Assembly (NCBI GenBank): GCA_937951935.1 | Contig: CALGAM010000209.1 | Span: 1 to 64,000 of the forward strand | Origin: an uncultured Micromonospora sp. | GTDB taxonomy: Bacteria; Actinomycetota; Actinomycetes; Mycobacteriales; Micromonosporaceae | Length of the DNA stretch: 64,000 nucleotides | Reading direction: 5' to 3' | In this document: one piece after another, positions 1 to 8,087 of the stretch | Numbering within the stretch: the first letter of the stretch is position 1 | How the letters are laid out: every line of letters starts with the position of its first letter | Notes under the pieces: model-generated | The model's database searches: none | Told to the model about the DNA's origin: nothing | Seen by the model: only the letters and a program-made list of their open reading frames with translations | Position numbers and translations under genes: made by a program

Positions 1-681
1 GACATCCTCGCCCTGCAGGAGGTCGACCGCGACCAGTCCCGCAGCAGCCACCTCGACCTCACCACCATCGCCGCCCGGGCGATGAACGCCGACCACCACC
101 GGTTCGCCGCCGCCGTCGTCGGCACCCCCGGCGAACACTTCCGCCCGCTCACCCACGACGACGACGGACACGGGGAACCCCTCTACGGCATCGGGCTGAT
201 CAGCCGCTACCCCGTCCGCTCCTGGCAGGTCACCCGGCTCGGCGCCCTGCCGATCCGCTCACCGGTCGTCGTCCGCGGCCCCGGCGGTGGTGTCACCCTG
301 CTGCGCGACGAACCCCGCGTCGTCCTCGCCGCCGTCGTCGACACCCCCCACGGCACCATCACCGCCGCCGCCACCCACCTCTCCTTCGTCCCCGGCCGGA
401 ACATCCGCCAGCTCCGCCAGGTCGTCCGCGCCCTGCGCGCCCTGCCCCCACCCCGCATCCTGCTCGGCGACCTGAACCTTCCGACCCGCCTGGCCACCCT
501 CGTCTCCGGCTGGCGGTCTCTCGCCCACCGGCCCACCTATCCCGCCACCCATCCCCGGGTCCAACTCGACCACATCCTCGTCGACCCCCGCGGCGGCCAC
601 ACCCTGCCCGCGGTCACCGCCGTCGCCACCCCCGCGGTCGACATCTCCGACCACCGGCCCCTTGTCGTCGACCTCGCCTGA
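1..681 (+). CDS. Endonuclease/exonuclease/phosphatase family protein, 5'-truncated
   Basis: The reading frame is open from the first base, so the N-terminus lies outside the window; 226 residues are visible. The family (DNase I-like fold) hydrolyses phosphodiester or phosphomonoester bonds of nucleic acids, lipids or sugar phosphates with a divalent metal. The usual motifs are seen in order: QEVD with the metal-binding Glu, GIGLISR, THLSF with a catalytic His, GDLN, QLDHIL and the terminal SDHRPL Asp-His pair. The catalytic set is therefore complete and the gene is probably intact. Substrate cannot be told from the sequence. It converges on the recombinase gene downstream with about 70 bp between. 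Confidence 0.85.
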   Translation, partial: DILALQEVDRDQSRSSHLDLTTIAARAMNADHHRFAAAVVGTPGEHFRPLTHDDDGHGEPLYGIGLISRYPVRSWQVTRLGALPIRSPVVVRGPGGGVTLLRDEPRVVLAAVVDTPHGTITAAATHLSFVPGRNIRQLRQVVRALRALPPPRILLGDLNLPTRLATLVSGWRSLAHRPTYPATHPRVQLDHILVDPRGGHTLPAVTAVATPAVDISDHRPLVVDLA

Positions 682-754
682 GCAGCCCGCCACCACCGAC
701 CGGCCGCCGTCTCCGGCCCGGCCCGCGCCGGTCGGTGCCCGCCGGTGGGACCGG

Positions 755-1750
755 TCACCCGGCGGCGACGAGCCGTCCCAGAGCCCGGTTGGTGCGGTTG
801 GCCCGCACCGCCGCCCGCTGCTGGGCCGCCGTCACCTCGATGTAGTGCTGGCTCGTCGCCAGACTCGCGTGCCCCAACAGCCGCATGATCTCCGCCGCGC
901 TCGCGCCGTCCTCGGCCAGCCGTGTCGCGAACGTGTGCCGCAACGCGTGCAGCTGCGCACCGCGCGGCACCCGGTCCATGATCCCGGCACGTCGGTAGCA
1001 CGACCGCACCAGGTACTGCAGGCCACCGCGGCGCAGCGGCTCGCCGTGTCGGTCCACCAGCAGCGGCGAGTCCGGCCGGACCGTCCGCGTCCCGAACCGC
1101 CTCCGCCGGCTTTCCAGGTACGCCCCGATGACGGCGTCCAACTCCGGCTCGATCGGGATGGTCCGGGCCCGGCCGCCCTTGCCCGCCACGTCCACCCGGC
1201 GTTCGCCCGGCCGTCCCGCCAGCGACCCCACCCGCAGCGCCAGTAGTTCGGCCAGGCGCAGTCCGGCGCAGAGCGCCAGACCCAGCACCGCCAGGTCGCG
1301 CTCCGGCCACGGGTCCCGCTGCCGGTGGTCCGCCCGCGCCACCGCCTCGAGCAGCTCCTCCGGTGTCCGTTCGCCCCGCAGCGGTTTCGGCGGCGGGGTG
1401 GGCACGACCGGCTTGTCGACCGCCGACATCGGGTTGCCGGCCACCACACCGTCGGCGACCAGGAAGTTGAAGAAGGTGTTCCAGGTGGACCAGGCCCGGT
1501 AGACGGAGGCGGGGGCGCGGTGGGCCGCGAACCGGGCGAAGGCCGCGCGCAGGGTGCGGGTGGTCAGGACGTCCACCGTCAGCTCGGCGAGGGGGAGGGG
1601 AGTGGCCGGATCCTCGGCGACCAGCCGTGCCACGGCCAACAGGTCACGCCGGTAGGCGGCCAGGGTGTGGGGGGAGGGCTTGCGGGTCGCTCGGGCGGTC
1701 AGGAACTCCTCGACGAGGGAAAGAAGCGGACAGTCCTGTTTGTCCTGCAT
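755..1750 (-). CDS. Tyrosine recombinase / phage-type integrase (XerD-like)
   Basis: A 331-residue site-specific recombinase of the size usual for Xer proteins. Residues 10-110 form the SAM-like N-terminal core-binding domain, and the C-terminal half carries the catalytic set: Arg in AGLRLAELLAL, a beta-hairpin Lys in GKGGRARTIP, HALRH (about residues 268-272), a GHAS His and the nucleophile Tyr near residue 303. It breaks and rejoins DNA at paired sites. The ATG lies inside a dif-like palindrome and follows a good sigma-70 promoter so closely that the mRNA should be leaderless, so the protein may bind its own promoter. It is probably additional to the chromosomal XerC/XerD, since none of their usual neighbours are present. 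Confidence 0.9.
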   Translation of the reverse strand: MQDKQDCPLLSLVEEFLTARATRKPSPHTLAAYRRDLLAVARLVAEDPATPLPLAELTVDVLTTRTLRAAFARFAAHRAPASVYRAWSTWNTFFNFLVADGVVAGNPMSAVDKPVVPTPPPKPLRGERTPEELLEAVARADHRQRDPWPERDLAVLGLALCAGLRLAELLALRVGSLAGRPGERRVDVAGKGGRARTIPIEPELDAVIGAYLESRRRRFGTRTVRPDSPLLVDRHGEPLRRGGLQYLVRSCYRRAGIMDRVPRGAQLHALRHTFATRLAEDGASAAEIMRLLGHASLATSQHYIEVTAAQQRAAVRANRTNRALGRLVAAG

Positions 1751-1769
1751 AAGGAATATTATGCATGAA
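1742..1769. repeat. dif-like recombination site overlapping recombinase start
   Basis: The core is TGCATAA, six-base spacer GGAATA, then TTATGCA (1746-1765): perfect 7-bp inverted arms. With 11-bp half-sites it has the geometry of XerC/XerD sites (11-6-11), whose inner ends are typically CATAA and TTATG. The start codon of the recombinase (1750-1748, minus) is inside the left arm and its -10 box is inside the right arm. It may be a recombination core, an autoregulatory operator, or both. Spacer sequences of the two dif-like sites nearby differ. Confidence 0.55.
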
Positions 1770-1785
1770 TGTTACTCGTGGTCAA
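1756..1785 (-). promoter_or_regulatory. Promoter of recombinase gene, leaderless
   Basis: On the minus strand TTGACC (1785-1780), an 18-nt spacer and TAATAT (1761-1756) precede the ATG by five nucleotides, placing transcription start at or next to the start codon. This is one of the best consensus promoters in the window and it overlaps the palindrome at 1746-1765. Confidence 0.65.
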
Positions 1786-2095
1786 CGTGGACGGTGCCCG
1801 CCCGGGCCCCGGGTCACCGGTGTCACGGGACTCGTGACCCGCGTGGCGAGCGCGCCACGCCACCGCCGACGCGCGAAAGGGAGAGGGAGCGGCGGACCGG
1901 GCGTCCGGAGCCCCGTGGCGCAGGGACGCGACCCACGGCGACGCGTCGGCGGTCGTGCCGTGGATGGCCAAGGGCGTCTCGCCCCGTCGCATCCGGCCGG
2001 TGGATGCGACGGGGCCGACCGGGGCGGCCGGGTGACCTGTGGCGCGGGAACCGGTGTGGCCGGAGGACCGGGTCGGGGCCGCGCGCAGCCGGTTT
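1770..2095. other. Non-coding interval with perfect 14-bp hairpin
   Basis: No convincing gene is seen between the recombinase and the dehydrogenase; small plus-strand frames here have no recognisable product. The interval holds several strong inverted repeats: GGGTCAC/GTGACCC (about 1809-1841), GTGGCG/CGCCAC just after it, and a perfect 14-bp stem with a 7-nt loop at 1981-2015 (GCCCCGTCGCATCC pairing with its complement). The last is long enough for an intrinsic terminator or a structured RNA but lacks a clear T tract. It is bracketed by two dif-like sites 354 bp apart. Confidence 0.5.
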
Positions 2096-2123
2096 ACTTT
2101 ACATAATGTAGATTATCGACTCT
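2096..2123. repeat. dif-like site, second copy
   Basis: CATAA (2102-2106), spacer TGTAGA, TTATC (2113-2117). The spacer differs from that of the classical E. coli dif (TGTATA) by a single base, and the arms share the CATAA/TTAT inner ends of Xer sites. The interval also contains TACAT-A-ATGTA as an overlapping small palindrome. It lies between the non-coding interval and the 3' end of the dehydrogenase gene, so a promoter role is less likely than for the site at 1742. Confidence 0.45.
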
Positions 2124-2162
2124 GCTGGAACCGCAGGTGGGCGCGGGCCACCCGGTGCCGGG

Positions 2163-2891
2163 TCACAGACCGCCGGAGACCCGCAGCACGGCGCCGGTGG
2201 TGTAGGCGGCGGCGTCACTGAGCAGCCAGACGATGGCGGCGGCGACTTCCTCGGGCTGGCCGGGGCGGCCCAGCGGGATGCGGTCGGCCATCCGGTGGGC
2301 CCGGTCCGGTACGCCGGAAACGGTGTGGATCTCGGTGTCGATGATGCCGGGTGCGACCGCGTTGACCCGGATGCCGCGTGGGCCGAGTTCCTTGGCAAGG
2401 CCGACGGTGAGGGTGTCGGTGGCGGCCTTGACGGCGGCGTAGTGGACGTACTCGCCGGGGCTGCCGAGGGTGGCGGCGACCGAGGAGACGTTGACGATGG
2501 CGCCGCCGGCGGTGAACCGGCGGGCGGCCTGTTGGGCGCAGAGAACGTAACCGACGAGGTTGACGTCGACGACGTGGCGCAGGTCGGCGACGGTCAGCTC
2601 GGTGAAGGGTCCGATCGGGCTGGTGGTGCCGGCGTTGTTGACCAGGCCGGTGGGTTGTCCGAGGTCGGCGGCGGTGTCGAAGAGGCGGGCGACCTGGTCG
2701 GGGTCGGAGGTGTCGGCCCGGAGGGCGACGCCGCGGCGGCCGGCGTCGTGGACGGCGCGGAGTACCTCGGCCGCCGCGGCGGCGTCGCGCCGGTAGCAGA
2801 AGACGACGTCGTGACCGGCGGCGGCGAGCTGGCGCACGGTGGCGGCGCCGATCCCCCGGCTGCCGCCGGTCACCACGGTGAGTGGGTTCAT
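2163..2891 (-). CDS. Short-chain dehydrogenase/reductase (FabG-like)
   Basis: A classical SDR of 242 residues, the family's normal length, with NAD(P)-binding Rossmann motif TGGSRGIG at the N-terminus, NNAG in the middle, catalytic Ser in VNVSS, and YxxxK in YVHYAAVK. It reduces a carbonyl or oxidises an alcohol; substrate is not evident. An in-frame start 15 codons upstream exists, but the ATG at 2891 gives the canonical N-terminus, with MNPL running straight into the first beta strand. A GGGGGG-rich stretch upstream may serve as ribosome binding site. There is no operon partner on the same strand. Confidence 0.9.
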   Translation of the reverse strand: MNPLTVVTGGSRGIGAATVRQLAAAGHDVVFCYRRDAAAAAEVLRAVHDAGRRGVALRADTSDPDQVARLFDTAADLGQPTGLVNNAGTTSPIGPFTELTVADLRHVVDVNLVGYVLCAQQAARRFTAGGAIVNVSSVAATLGSPGEYVHYAAVKAATDTLTVGLAKELGPRGIRVNAVAPGIIDTEIHTVSGVPDRAHRMADRIPLGRPGQPEEVAAAIVWLLSDAAAYTTGAVLRVSGGL

Positions 2892-3064
2892 GCCTGTCCC
2901 CCCCGGGCGTCGCCGCTCCCCTCCGGTCACGGGCATCCTGCCAGGGATGTGGGCCGGATCGGCCGGCGGCGACGTGTGATCTTCGTCGGTGTGTCTGTCT
3001 CGACCTTGTCGGGCGGGGCTGGTAGTAAGGCAGAAATCAAACAGGTGTACGGAAGAGGGATCCG

Positions 3065-3778
3065 ATGGCTGCCGCGCGTGTCGCTGAGCAGGGGTTGTCG
3101 ACCGAGGACTTGGAGCAGATCCGGGACGCGTTGGCGAACGGTCGCCGGCCGAAGGTGGTGTTCACCGAGGCGGCCGGGCAGATCGCCGGCCAGCTCGGCC
3201 AGGTGGTCGCACTGACCGATCCGGCGGAGTCCGACGAGTGGGTGGTGGTCCGGTTCGGTCGGGACGAGTTGCCCTTCTCCCCCGCCGACCTGGCGGTGGC
3301 GCCCAAGGGGGCGGCCCGGAAGGCGAAGGCGGAGCCGGAGCCGTCGGTGGAGCCTGTTCCGGAGCCGGAGTTCATGGTGGTGCGGGAGCCGGTTCCGGCT
3401 CCGCGCGAGGAGGCGAGAGTGACCGCAGTGGAGACGCCCCCGGCGGGTGCGGCCGAGGCAGGGTCCAAGCCGGCGAAGCGGGCGGCCAAGACGGCGCGGC
3501 CGAAGGGGCCGGCGGGGCTGACGGTGACGTTGTCGTACGCCGACGGTGAGTGGACGTTGGGGGCGACACAGGGCGCGAAGACGCTGGCGAAGCCGTACGT
3601 GATCAAGCCGGCCGAGGCGTTGCGGATGGTGGCGATGGTCGACGTGCCGGGTGTGCAGGAGGCGGTGGAGCAGATTCTGGAGGCGGAGCGCCGGGAGGCC
3701 GAGCAGCAGGCGGAGCGGTTGCGCGCGGAGTTGGCGGAGGTCGAGGCGCGGTTGGCGGAGCTGCGCGACGCGGGCTGA
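3065..3778 (+). CDS. Conserved hypothetical protein with C-terminal coiled coil
   Basis: Not recognised as a named family. The 237-residue product has an N-terminal globular region (about 1-80), a Pro/Glu/Ala/Lys-rich linker (about 82-145), a second compact region with GEWTLGATQGAK, and a charged C-terminal coiled coil (about 205-235, heptad Glu/Arg/Ala/Leu). Cytoplasmic: no signal or membrane segment. A strong GGAAGAGGGA Shine-Dalgarno precedes the ATG, so this is a leadered transcript. The gene stands alone between a dehydrogenase and an acyltransferase. A translation-factor-like name would not be supported. Confidence 0.7.
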   Translation: MAAARVAEQGLSTEDLEQIRDALANGRRPKVVFTEAAGQIAGQLGQVVALTDPAESDEWVVVRFGRDELPFSPADLAVAPKGAARKAKAEPEPSVEPVPEPEFMVVREPVPAPREEARVTAVETPPAGAAEAGSKPAKRAAKTARPKGPAGLTVTLSYADGEWTLGATQGAKTLAKPYVIKPAEALRMVAMVDVPGVQEAVEQILEAERREAEQQAERLRAELAEVEARLAELRDAG

Positions 3779-3940
3779 GCCGCGCCGCTGCGGCGCGCCG
3801 GCACCGTCGGTGGACGTGTCGGGTCGCCCCGGGGCCGGGTCGGGTTGGCCCGGCCCCGGGCCGCGTCGCCGTGTGTCACGCGCACGGCGGCGGTGGCCCC
3901 GCTCCCCCGGCCGCCGTCGTCGTGCGACGATCGAACGCTG

Positions 3941-4741
3941 ATGGACGTCGATACCACGGACACGCCGTGGCGTGTCCCCCGCCTCTGGCTGCTCCTGCAG
4001 ATTCTCGCCCGAGGGGTTGTCGGGCTGGTGGCCCGGCTGCGGGTCACCGGTGACGTGCCGGAGCACCTGCGGAACGGGCCGCTGATCCTGGCCGCCAACC
4101 ACATCAACCCGTTCGACCCGATCGTGTTGGCCGCCGCCTGCCGGGTCCGCCGGATCGCACCCCGGATCATGGCCACGGGCGGGATCTTCCGGGCCCCGGT
4201 CGTCGGCGCCGTGATGCGGGCCAGTGGACACATCCGGGTGGACCGGCGCACCCCCACGGTCGGTCTGGCCCTGCAGCGCGCGGCGGCCGCCATCGCCCGC
4301 GGCTCCGTCGTCCTGGTCTATCCGGAGGGCCGGATGGGACTCGACCCGGGGATGTGGCCGGAGCGCGGTAGGACCGGGACCGCCCGGCTCGCCCTCGCCA
4401 GCGGCACCGCCGTCGTCCCCGTGGCGCAGTGGGGGGCGCACGAGATCCTGCCGTACGCCGCGCCGCGCGGGCTGCTGCCGGCGCTGGGGCGGGCCCTGCT
4501 GCGTCGTCCCGTGGTCCGGGTGCACTTCGGCCCGCCGGTCGACCTGGCCGGCATCGATCCGGCCGGGCGTGGGGCCGCCACCCGGGCCACCGAGGCCATC
4601 ATCGACGCGATCACCGCCGCTCTCGTCCCGTTGCGGCCCGACGAGCCGGACCTGCCCCGGCACGTCGATCCGACCCGGCCGACGGAGACCCGCCGCCGGC
4701 ACCGGCGTCGCCCCACCGCCGGTCAGCCCGGGGGCGGCTGA
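3941..4741 (+). CDS. 1-acyl-sn-glycerol-3-phosphate acyltransferase (PlsC family)
   Basis: Transfers an acyl chain to lysophosphatidate or a related lysolipid at the membrane. The 266-residue product has the acyltransferase motif NHINPFD (His and Asp of HX4D), a GHIRVDR block, and PEGR for substrate binding. A hydrophobic segment near residues 12-30 fits membrane association, and the C-terminus is a basic, proline-rich tail. The ATG at 3941 was chosen over an upstream in-frame start because the extension is low-complexity and the chosen start precedes the conserved N-terminus directly. Confidence 0.88.
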   Translation: MDVDTTDTPWRVPRLWLLLQILARGVVGLVARLRVTGDVPEHLRNGPLILAANHINPFDPIVLAAACRVRRIAPRIMATGGIFRAPVVGAVMRASGHIRVDRRTPTVGLALQRAAAAIARGSVVLVYPEGRMGLDPGMWPERGRTGTARLALASGTAVVPVAQWGAHEILPYAAPRGLLPALGRALLRRPVVRVHFGPPVDLAGIDPAGRGAATRATEAIIDAITAALVPLRPDEPDLPRHVDPTRPTETRRRHRRRPTAGQPGGG

Positions 4742-4787
4742 CCGGCGCGGTGTCGGGTTCTCGGGACCGCGGGCCGGCGCCGGCGTC

Positions 4788-5321
4788 TCACGGTGCGCGG
4801 CGCTGCTGGCGCAGGTAGGCGAGGACCGCCTCCCGGGTGGTGCGGACCCCGAGTGCCTGTCGGGCCTGGGCGATGCGTCGGTTGGCGGTCCGCACCGACA
4901 GGAACTCCGCGGCCGCCGCCGAGGCGATCGTCTCGCCGGCGGCGAGCCTCTCCAGCAGGGCGCGTTGTTCGGGTACGAGCCGCGCCAGCGTCGGATCGGG
5001 CTCCGGTCGTGGTGTGCGGTCGGGGGCCTGGTGGACCGGCCCGAGCCGGCTCAGGTCGGCGACGAGTGCCCGGCCGAGGTCGCCGGTCGGGTCGACGATC
5101 GCCACCACCCCGGCGCCCCGGGCCGCGGCGAGCACCGCCAGCCGTAGCGTGTCCTGGTCCGGGATCCGGCCGTGGAGCACGAGTCGGGCGGCTGTCAGGT
5201 CCCAGCCGGGTTCGGTGACGGTGAACCCTTCCCGGCTGCGCCATCCGGCCCGGGTCAGTCGGCGGAGTACGGTGGTCGCGTCCGTCGTGGACGGTAGGAC
5301 GTAGCGGGGTGGATCGCTCAC
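4788..5321 (-). CDS. LuxR-type helix-turn-helix regulator, small
   Basis: A 177-residue protein with a C-terminal LuxR/NarL-like HTH (about residues 112-172; LVPEQRALLERLAAGETIASAAAAEF region and a recognition helix with RTANRRIAQARQALG). The N-terminal part resembles a short receiver-like fold but I see no complete phosphoacceptor set, so it may not be a response regulator. It sits 19 nt downstream of the large LuxR-family ATPase regulator on the same strand and is probably cotranscribed with it. Confidence 0.75.
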   Translation of the reverse strand: MSDPPRYVLPSTTDATTVLRRLTRAGWRSREGFTVTEPGWDLTAARLVLHGRIPDQDTLRLAVLAAARGAGVVAIVDPTGDLGRALVADLSRLGPVHQAPDRTPRPEPDPTLARLVPEQRALLERLAAGETIASAAAAEFLSVRTANRRIAQARQALGVRTTREAVLAYLRQQRRAP

Positions 5322-5340
5322 GGCGACACCTCCATCCGGG

Positions 5341-7938
5341 TCACAGCATCGTCAGCGCGAGCGCCGCCGCCTCGGTGCGGGTTCGGGCGCCCAGTTTGCG
5401 GATCGCCGAGCGGACGTGGGTTTCCACCGTCTCGCCGGAGATGCCGAGTCGTCCGGCGATGCGGCGGGTTGGTTCTCCGGCCGCGACCAGTCGCAGGACC
5501 TCGCGTTCGCGGTCGGTGAGTGTCCCGCGGCCGCGGCTGCCGCGGTGGTCGCGGCGTACCGCGTGCCGGCGTAGTGCCCGCCGGGTCCGGCCGAGCAGCA
5601 CCACCAGGCCCTGCTCCTCGGCGCGCTGTTCGGCGGCGAGCAGTGCGGTGACGCCCCGGGCCGGGTCGGGTTCGTGTAGCCCGGCGGCGAGCAGGCAGCG
5701 CACCTCCTCGCGTACGGCCAGGTCGCGCCAGTCGGCGGCGGCCCGGGTGAAGCCGGCCGGGTCGCCGCCGGGGCTGTCCCAGGCGGCCAGGGTGCGTGCC
5801 ACGGGTGGGGGTGTCCGGTCGCCGGTGGTGGCCGGCGCCGGCCGGGGCGGGGCGGTGTGCCCTCCGAGGTCGTGGGCCGCCCACCGGGCGGTGATCTGGC
5901 GTAGCCCGTCGACCAGGGTCGGTCCCGCCGGTGGTGGGTCGGTGGCCTGCTCGGGTTGGCCGTCGAGCCAGGCCACCTCCCGGTGGGTCCAGTCCAGCAG
6001 TGGGTCGGTGGTCGCCGGCGGGGTGCGGGCCAGCCGGGCCCGGGCCGGGCCGAGCAGGCCGCCGTCGGCCTCGACGAGGCTCGCGGCGGCCACCGCGTAG
6101 CTGCGGGCGCGTTCCGGCACCGTACGGTCGATGAGGTCGGTGGCCCGGCGGACCGTCTCGTCGCGGGGCAGGGTCGGCAGTCCGCCCCGCAGCGCCGCGC
6201 ACCACAGTCGGGCCGCGAGGAACCGGGTCTGCCAGCTGTAGGCGAGGTCGGCGGCGCAGGCCCGCTCGGCGTGCTGCGCGTGGTGTCCGGCCTCGACGAG
6301 CCGTCCGTCGGCGATCAGGGTCTCGACCAGCAGCCAGGCGCTCCACCGGGCGGTCAGCGGGTCCCCGGCGGCCGTGGCGGCCTCCGTGGCCTCGGCCAGT
6401 TCCGTCTCCCATCCGGGTGCGCGGTCGGCGGCGTGGACGGCGGCCAGCGCGGCCCGTAGTCCCGGATGTGCCGGGTGGGGGCCGTACCGGGCGACGAGGC
6501 GGGCCGCCTCGGCGGTGGCGACGGTGGGTGCGGTGCCGAGGTGGACGAGGAGCAGGATCCGGTCCCGGGCGGCGCGCTGGTCGGCGGGGGACGAGTCCGG
6601 GACCCGGGTGGCGGTGGCGCGGGCGGCGGCGAGGTCGCCGAGCTGGAGCAGCGCCTCGGCGCGGAGCAGGTCGGCGTCGACTCCCAGTGGGGCGACGGTG
6701 GTCAGCACGCGGGCTGCCGCCCCGGGTCGGCCGCAGGCCAGCGCGGCGCGGGCGGCGGCGATCCGGGTTGCTGGTTCCGGCTCGACGCCGGGCAGCCCGC
6801 AGGCGGTCAGCAGCAGGTCGGCGCGGGTGGCGGCGGAGGCGGTGGTCTGCGCCGCGGCCAGTGCCCGCCGGTATGCCGCGGGTGTGTCGCCGGCCGCGGC
6901 GAGGTGGCGGACCGCCTCGGCGGGTGGGACGAGGTCGGCCAGCCGTCGGTGTAGGGCCCGGCGGGCGGTGGTGTCGAGCAGGCCGGCGGCGATCTCGGCG
7001 ACGTACGGGGAGACCGGTGTGACGGTGGCGTCGGCGGTGACGGTCACCAGGCCGGCGGCGGCGAGTTCGTCGGTGCCGGTGCCGAGGATGGCGGTGGTGG
7101 CGGGTCGACCGAGCAGTCCGAGGGCGGCCATCGCGGTGCGGGCCGGCCGGGTCAGGTCGGCGAGCGCGGCGGCGACGGCGTACTCGACCTGCGCGGTGTC
7201 GTGGGCCGGCGGCGGGGACGGTTCGGGCCTGGCCGGCCGGCCGGTCGCGGCCAGGCGGGCCAGGGTCACCACCGCCAGTGGCGTCCCGCCGGCGCGGCGT
7301 ACCACGTCGGCGACCGCGGTCGGGGTGAGCCCGGGGGCGACCTGTGTGGCCAGTGCCGTGGCGGCGGCGGGGTCCAGCGGTGGGATGGCGAGCCAGCCGG
7401 CCGCGGCTGACCGTAGGGCGGTGACGGCCGGGGCCGGCAGCCGGTGCGGGGTGCGGAGGGCGACCGCCACCCGGCAGTGCGCCGCCAGTGGCACCAGGGC
7501 GGCGAGGGTGGCCGGGTCGGCCCACTGGAGGTCGTCCAGCAGGAGCAGGCCGGTTCGGACCCGGGCGCGGACCGCCTCGGCCAGCAGGGCCGGGTCGTGT
7601 GTGGGCAGCCGTACCCGGACCGCCCGGGTCAGCGCGAACGCGGGCTCGGCGGGCAGGCTGGCCAGCCCACCGCCGGCGAACACCGGTCCCCGGAACGCCG
7701 CGCCGAGCCGGGCCAGGGCGGTGCTGCGTCCCCCGCCGGGGCCGCTGTGCAGGACGACCAGCCCCGGGGTGGCCAGCAGGGCCGAGGCGGCCGCCACGAC
7801 GTCGCGGAGGCTGTCGGGTGTGGCCTCGGGTACGTCGTGCGGGTGGTGCTGGTCGGGTGGGTTGCCGACCGGGGCGTGCCGCACTGGTCCTCCCCGTCGG
7901 GGCGGTGCCACCGCCGGGCGCGGCGGTGGCGTGAACAT
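5341..7938 (-). CDS. Large ATP-binding LuxR-family regulator (LAL/MalT-like)
   Basis: An 865-residue STAND-type transcriptional regulator. An N-terminal P-loop (GPGGGRSTALARL, about residues 65-77) and Walker B LLLLDDLQWAD are followed by a long helical, TPR-like sensor region. A C-terminal LuxR HTH (LTDREREVLRLVAAGE, then SGETVETHVRSAIRKLG) binds DNA. Such proteins oligomerise on ATP and ligand binding. The ATG at 7938 has an AGGAT Shine-Dalgarno; longer frames upstream lack conservation and intrude into the divergent dynamin promoter region. It shares that intergenic space (7939-8028) with the GTPase cassette. Confidence 0.88.
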   Translation of the reverse strand: MFTPPPRPAVAPPRRGGPVRHAPVGNPPDQHHPHDVPEATPDSLRDVVAAASALLATPGLVVLHSGPGGGRSTALARLGAAFRGPVFAGGGLASLPAEPAFALTRAVRVRLPTHDPALLAEAVRARVRTGLLLLDDLQWADPATLAALVPLAAHCRVAVALRTPHRLPAPAVTALRSAAAGWLAIPPLDPAAATALATQVAPGLTPTAVADVVRRAGGTPLAVVTLARLAATGRPARPEPSPPPAHDTAQVEYAVAAALADLTRPARTAMAALGLLGRPATTAILGTGTDELAAAGLVTVTADATVTPVSPYVAEIAAGLLDTTARRALHRRLADLVPPAEAVRHLAAAGDTPAAYRRALAAAQTTASAATRADLLLTACGLPGVEPEPATRIAAARAALACGRPGAAARVLTTVAPLGVDADLLRAEALLQLGDLAAARATATRVPDSSPADQRAARDRILLLVHLGTAPTVATAEAARLVARYGPHPAHPGLRAALAAVHAADRAPGWETELAEATEAATAAGDPLTARWSAWLLVETLIADGRLVEAGHHAQHAERACAADLAYSWQTRFLAARLWCAALRGGLPTLPRDETVRRATDLIDRTVPERARSYAVAAASLVEADGGLLGPARARLARTPPATTDPLLDWTHREVAWLDGQPEQATDPPPAGPTLVDGLRQITARWAAHDLGGHTAPPRPAPATTGDRTPPPVARTLAAWDSPGGDPAGFTRAAADWRDLAVREEVRCLLAAGLHEPDPARGVTALLAAEQRAEEQGLVVLLGRTRRALRRHAVRRDHRGSRGRGTLTDREREVLRLVAAGEPTRRIAGRLGISGETVETHVRSAIRKLGARTRTEAAALALTML

Positions 7939-8028
7939 GGGATCCTGCGCCGGCAGGATATTCGTAGTGTGGGTGCGGCGGGGGGCACGTTGCTCCCGCC
8001 GTCGTGTCGGAGAGGGAGAGCTGACGAG

Positions 8029-8082
8029 ATGAGCGTGTGCCATCGCCGGGTGTCCATTCTCGCCGACGGCACCGCCGGTTGA
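8029..8082 (+). CDS. Candidate leader peptide ORF upstream of dynamin cassette
   Basis: A 17-codon frame (MSVCHRRVSILADGTAG) starts 8 nt after an excellent Shine-Dalgarno (GGAGAGGGAGAG, 8009-8020) and stops 5 nt before the GTPase ATG, in a different frame. No other ribosome binding site is evident for the GTPase, so its translation may depend on termination of the leader. Its end duplicates 20 bp of the GTPase coding sequence (LADGTAG in both). It could be a true regulatory uORF or an accident of local duplication. Confidence 0.5.
   Translation: MSVCHRRVSILADGTAG
8059..8078 (+). repeat. 20-bp direct repeat shared by leader ORF and GTPase gene
   Basis: Bases 8059-8078 recur exactly at 8148-8167, 89 bp downstream. 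Both copies are read as LADGTAG, one at the end of the leader ORF and one at about residues 21-27 of the GTPase. Flanks are only loosely similar. Confidence 0.85.
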
Positions 8083-8087
8083 CGAAC

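Noticed and set aside
1765..2106. A 113-codon plus-strand frame beginning at the dif-like site
   Set aside because: Gly/Arg-rich, no Shine-Dalgarno, and it runs through a perfect 14-bp hairpin; better explained as non-coding.
1742..2123. The two dif-like sites as attL and attR of one integrated element
   Set aside because: Their central spacers (GGAATA and TGTAGA) differ, whereas simple recombination products should share the crossover sequence.
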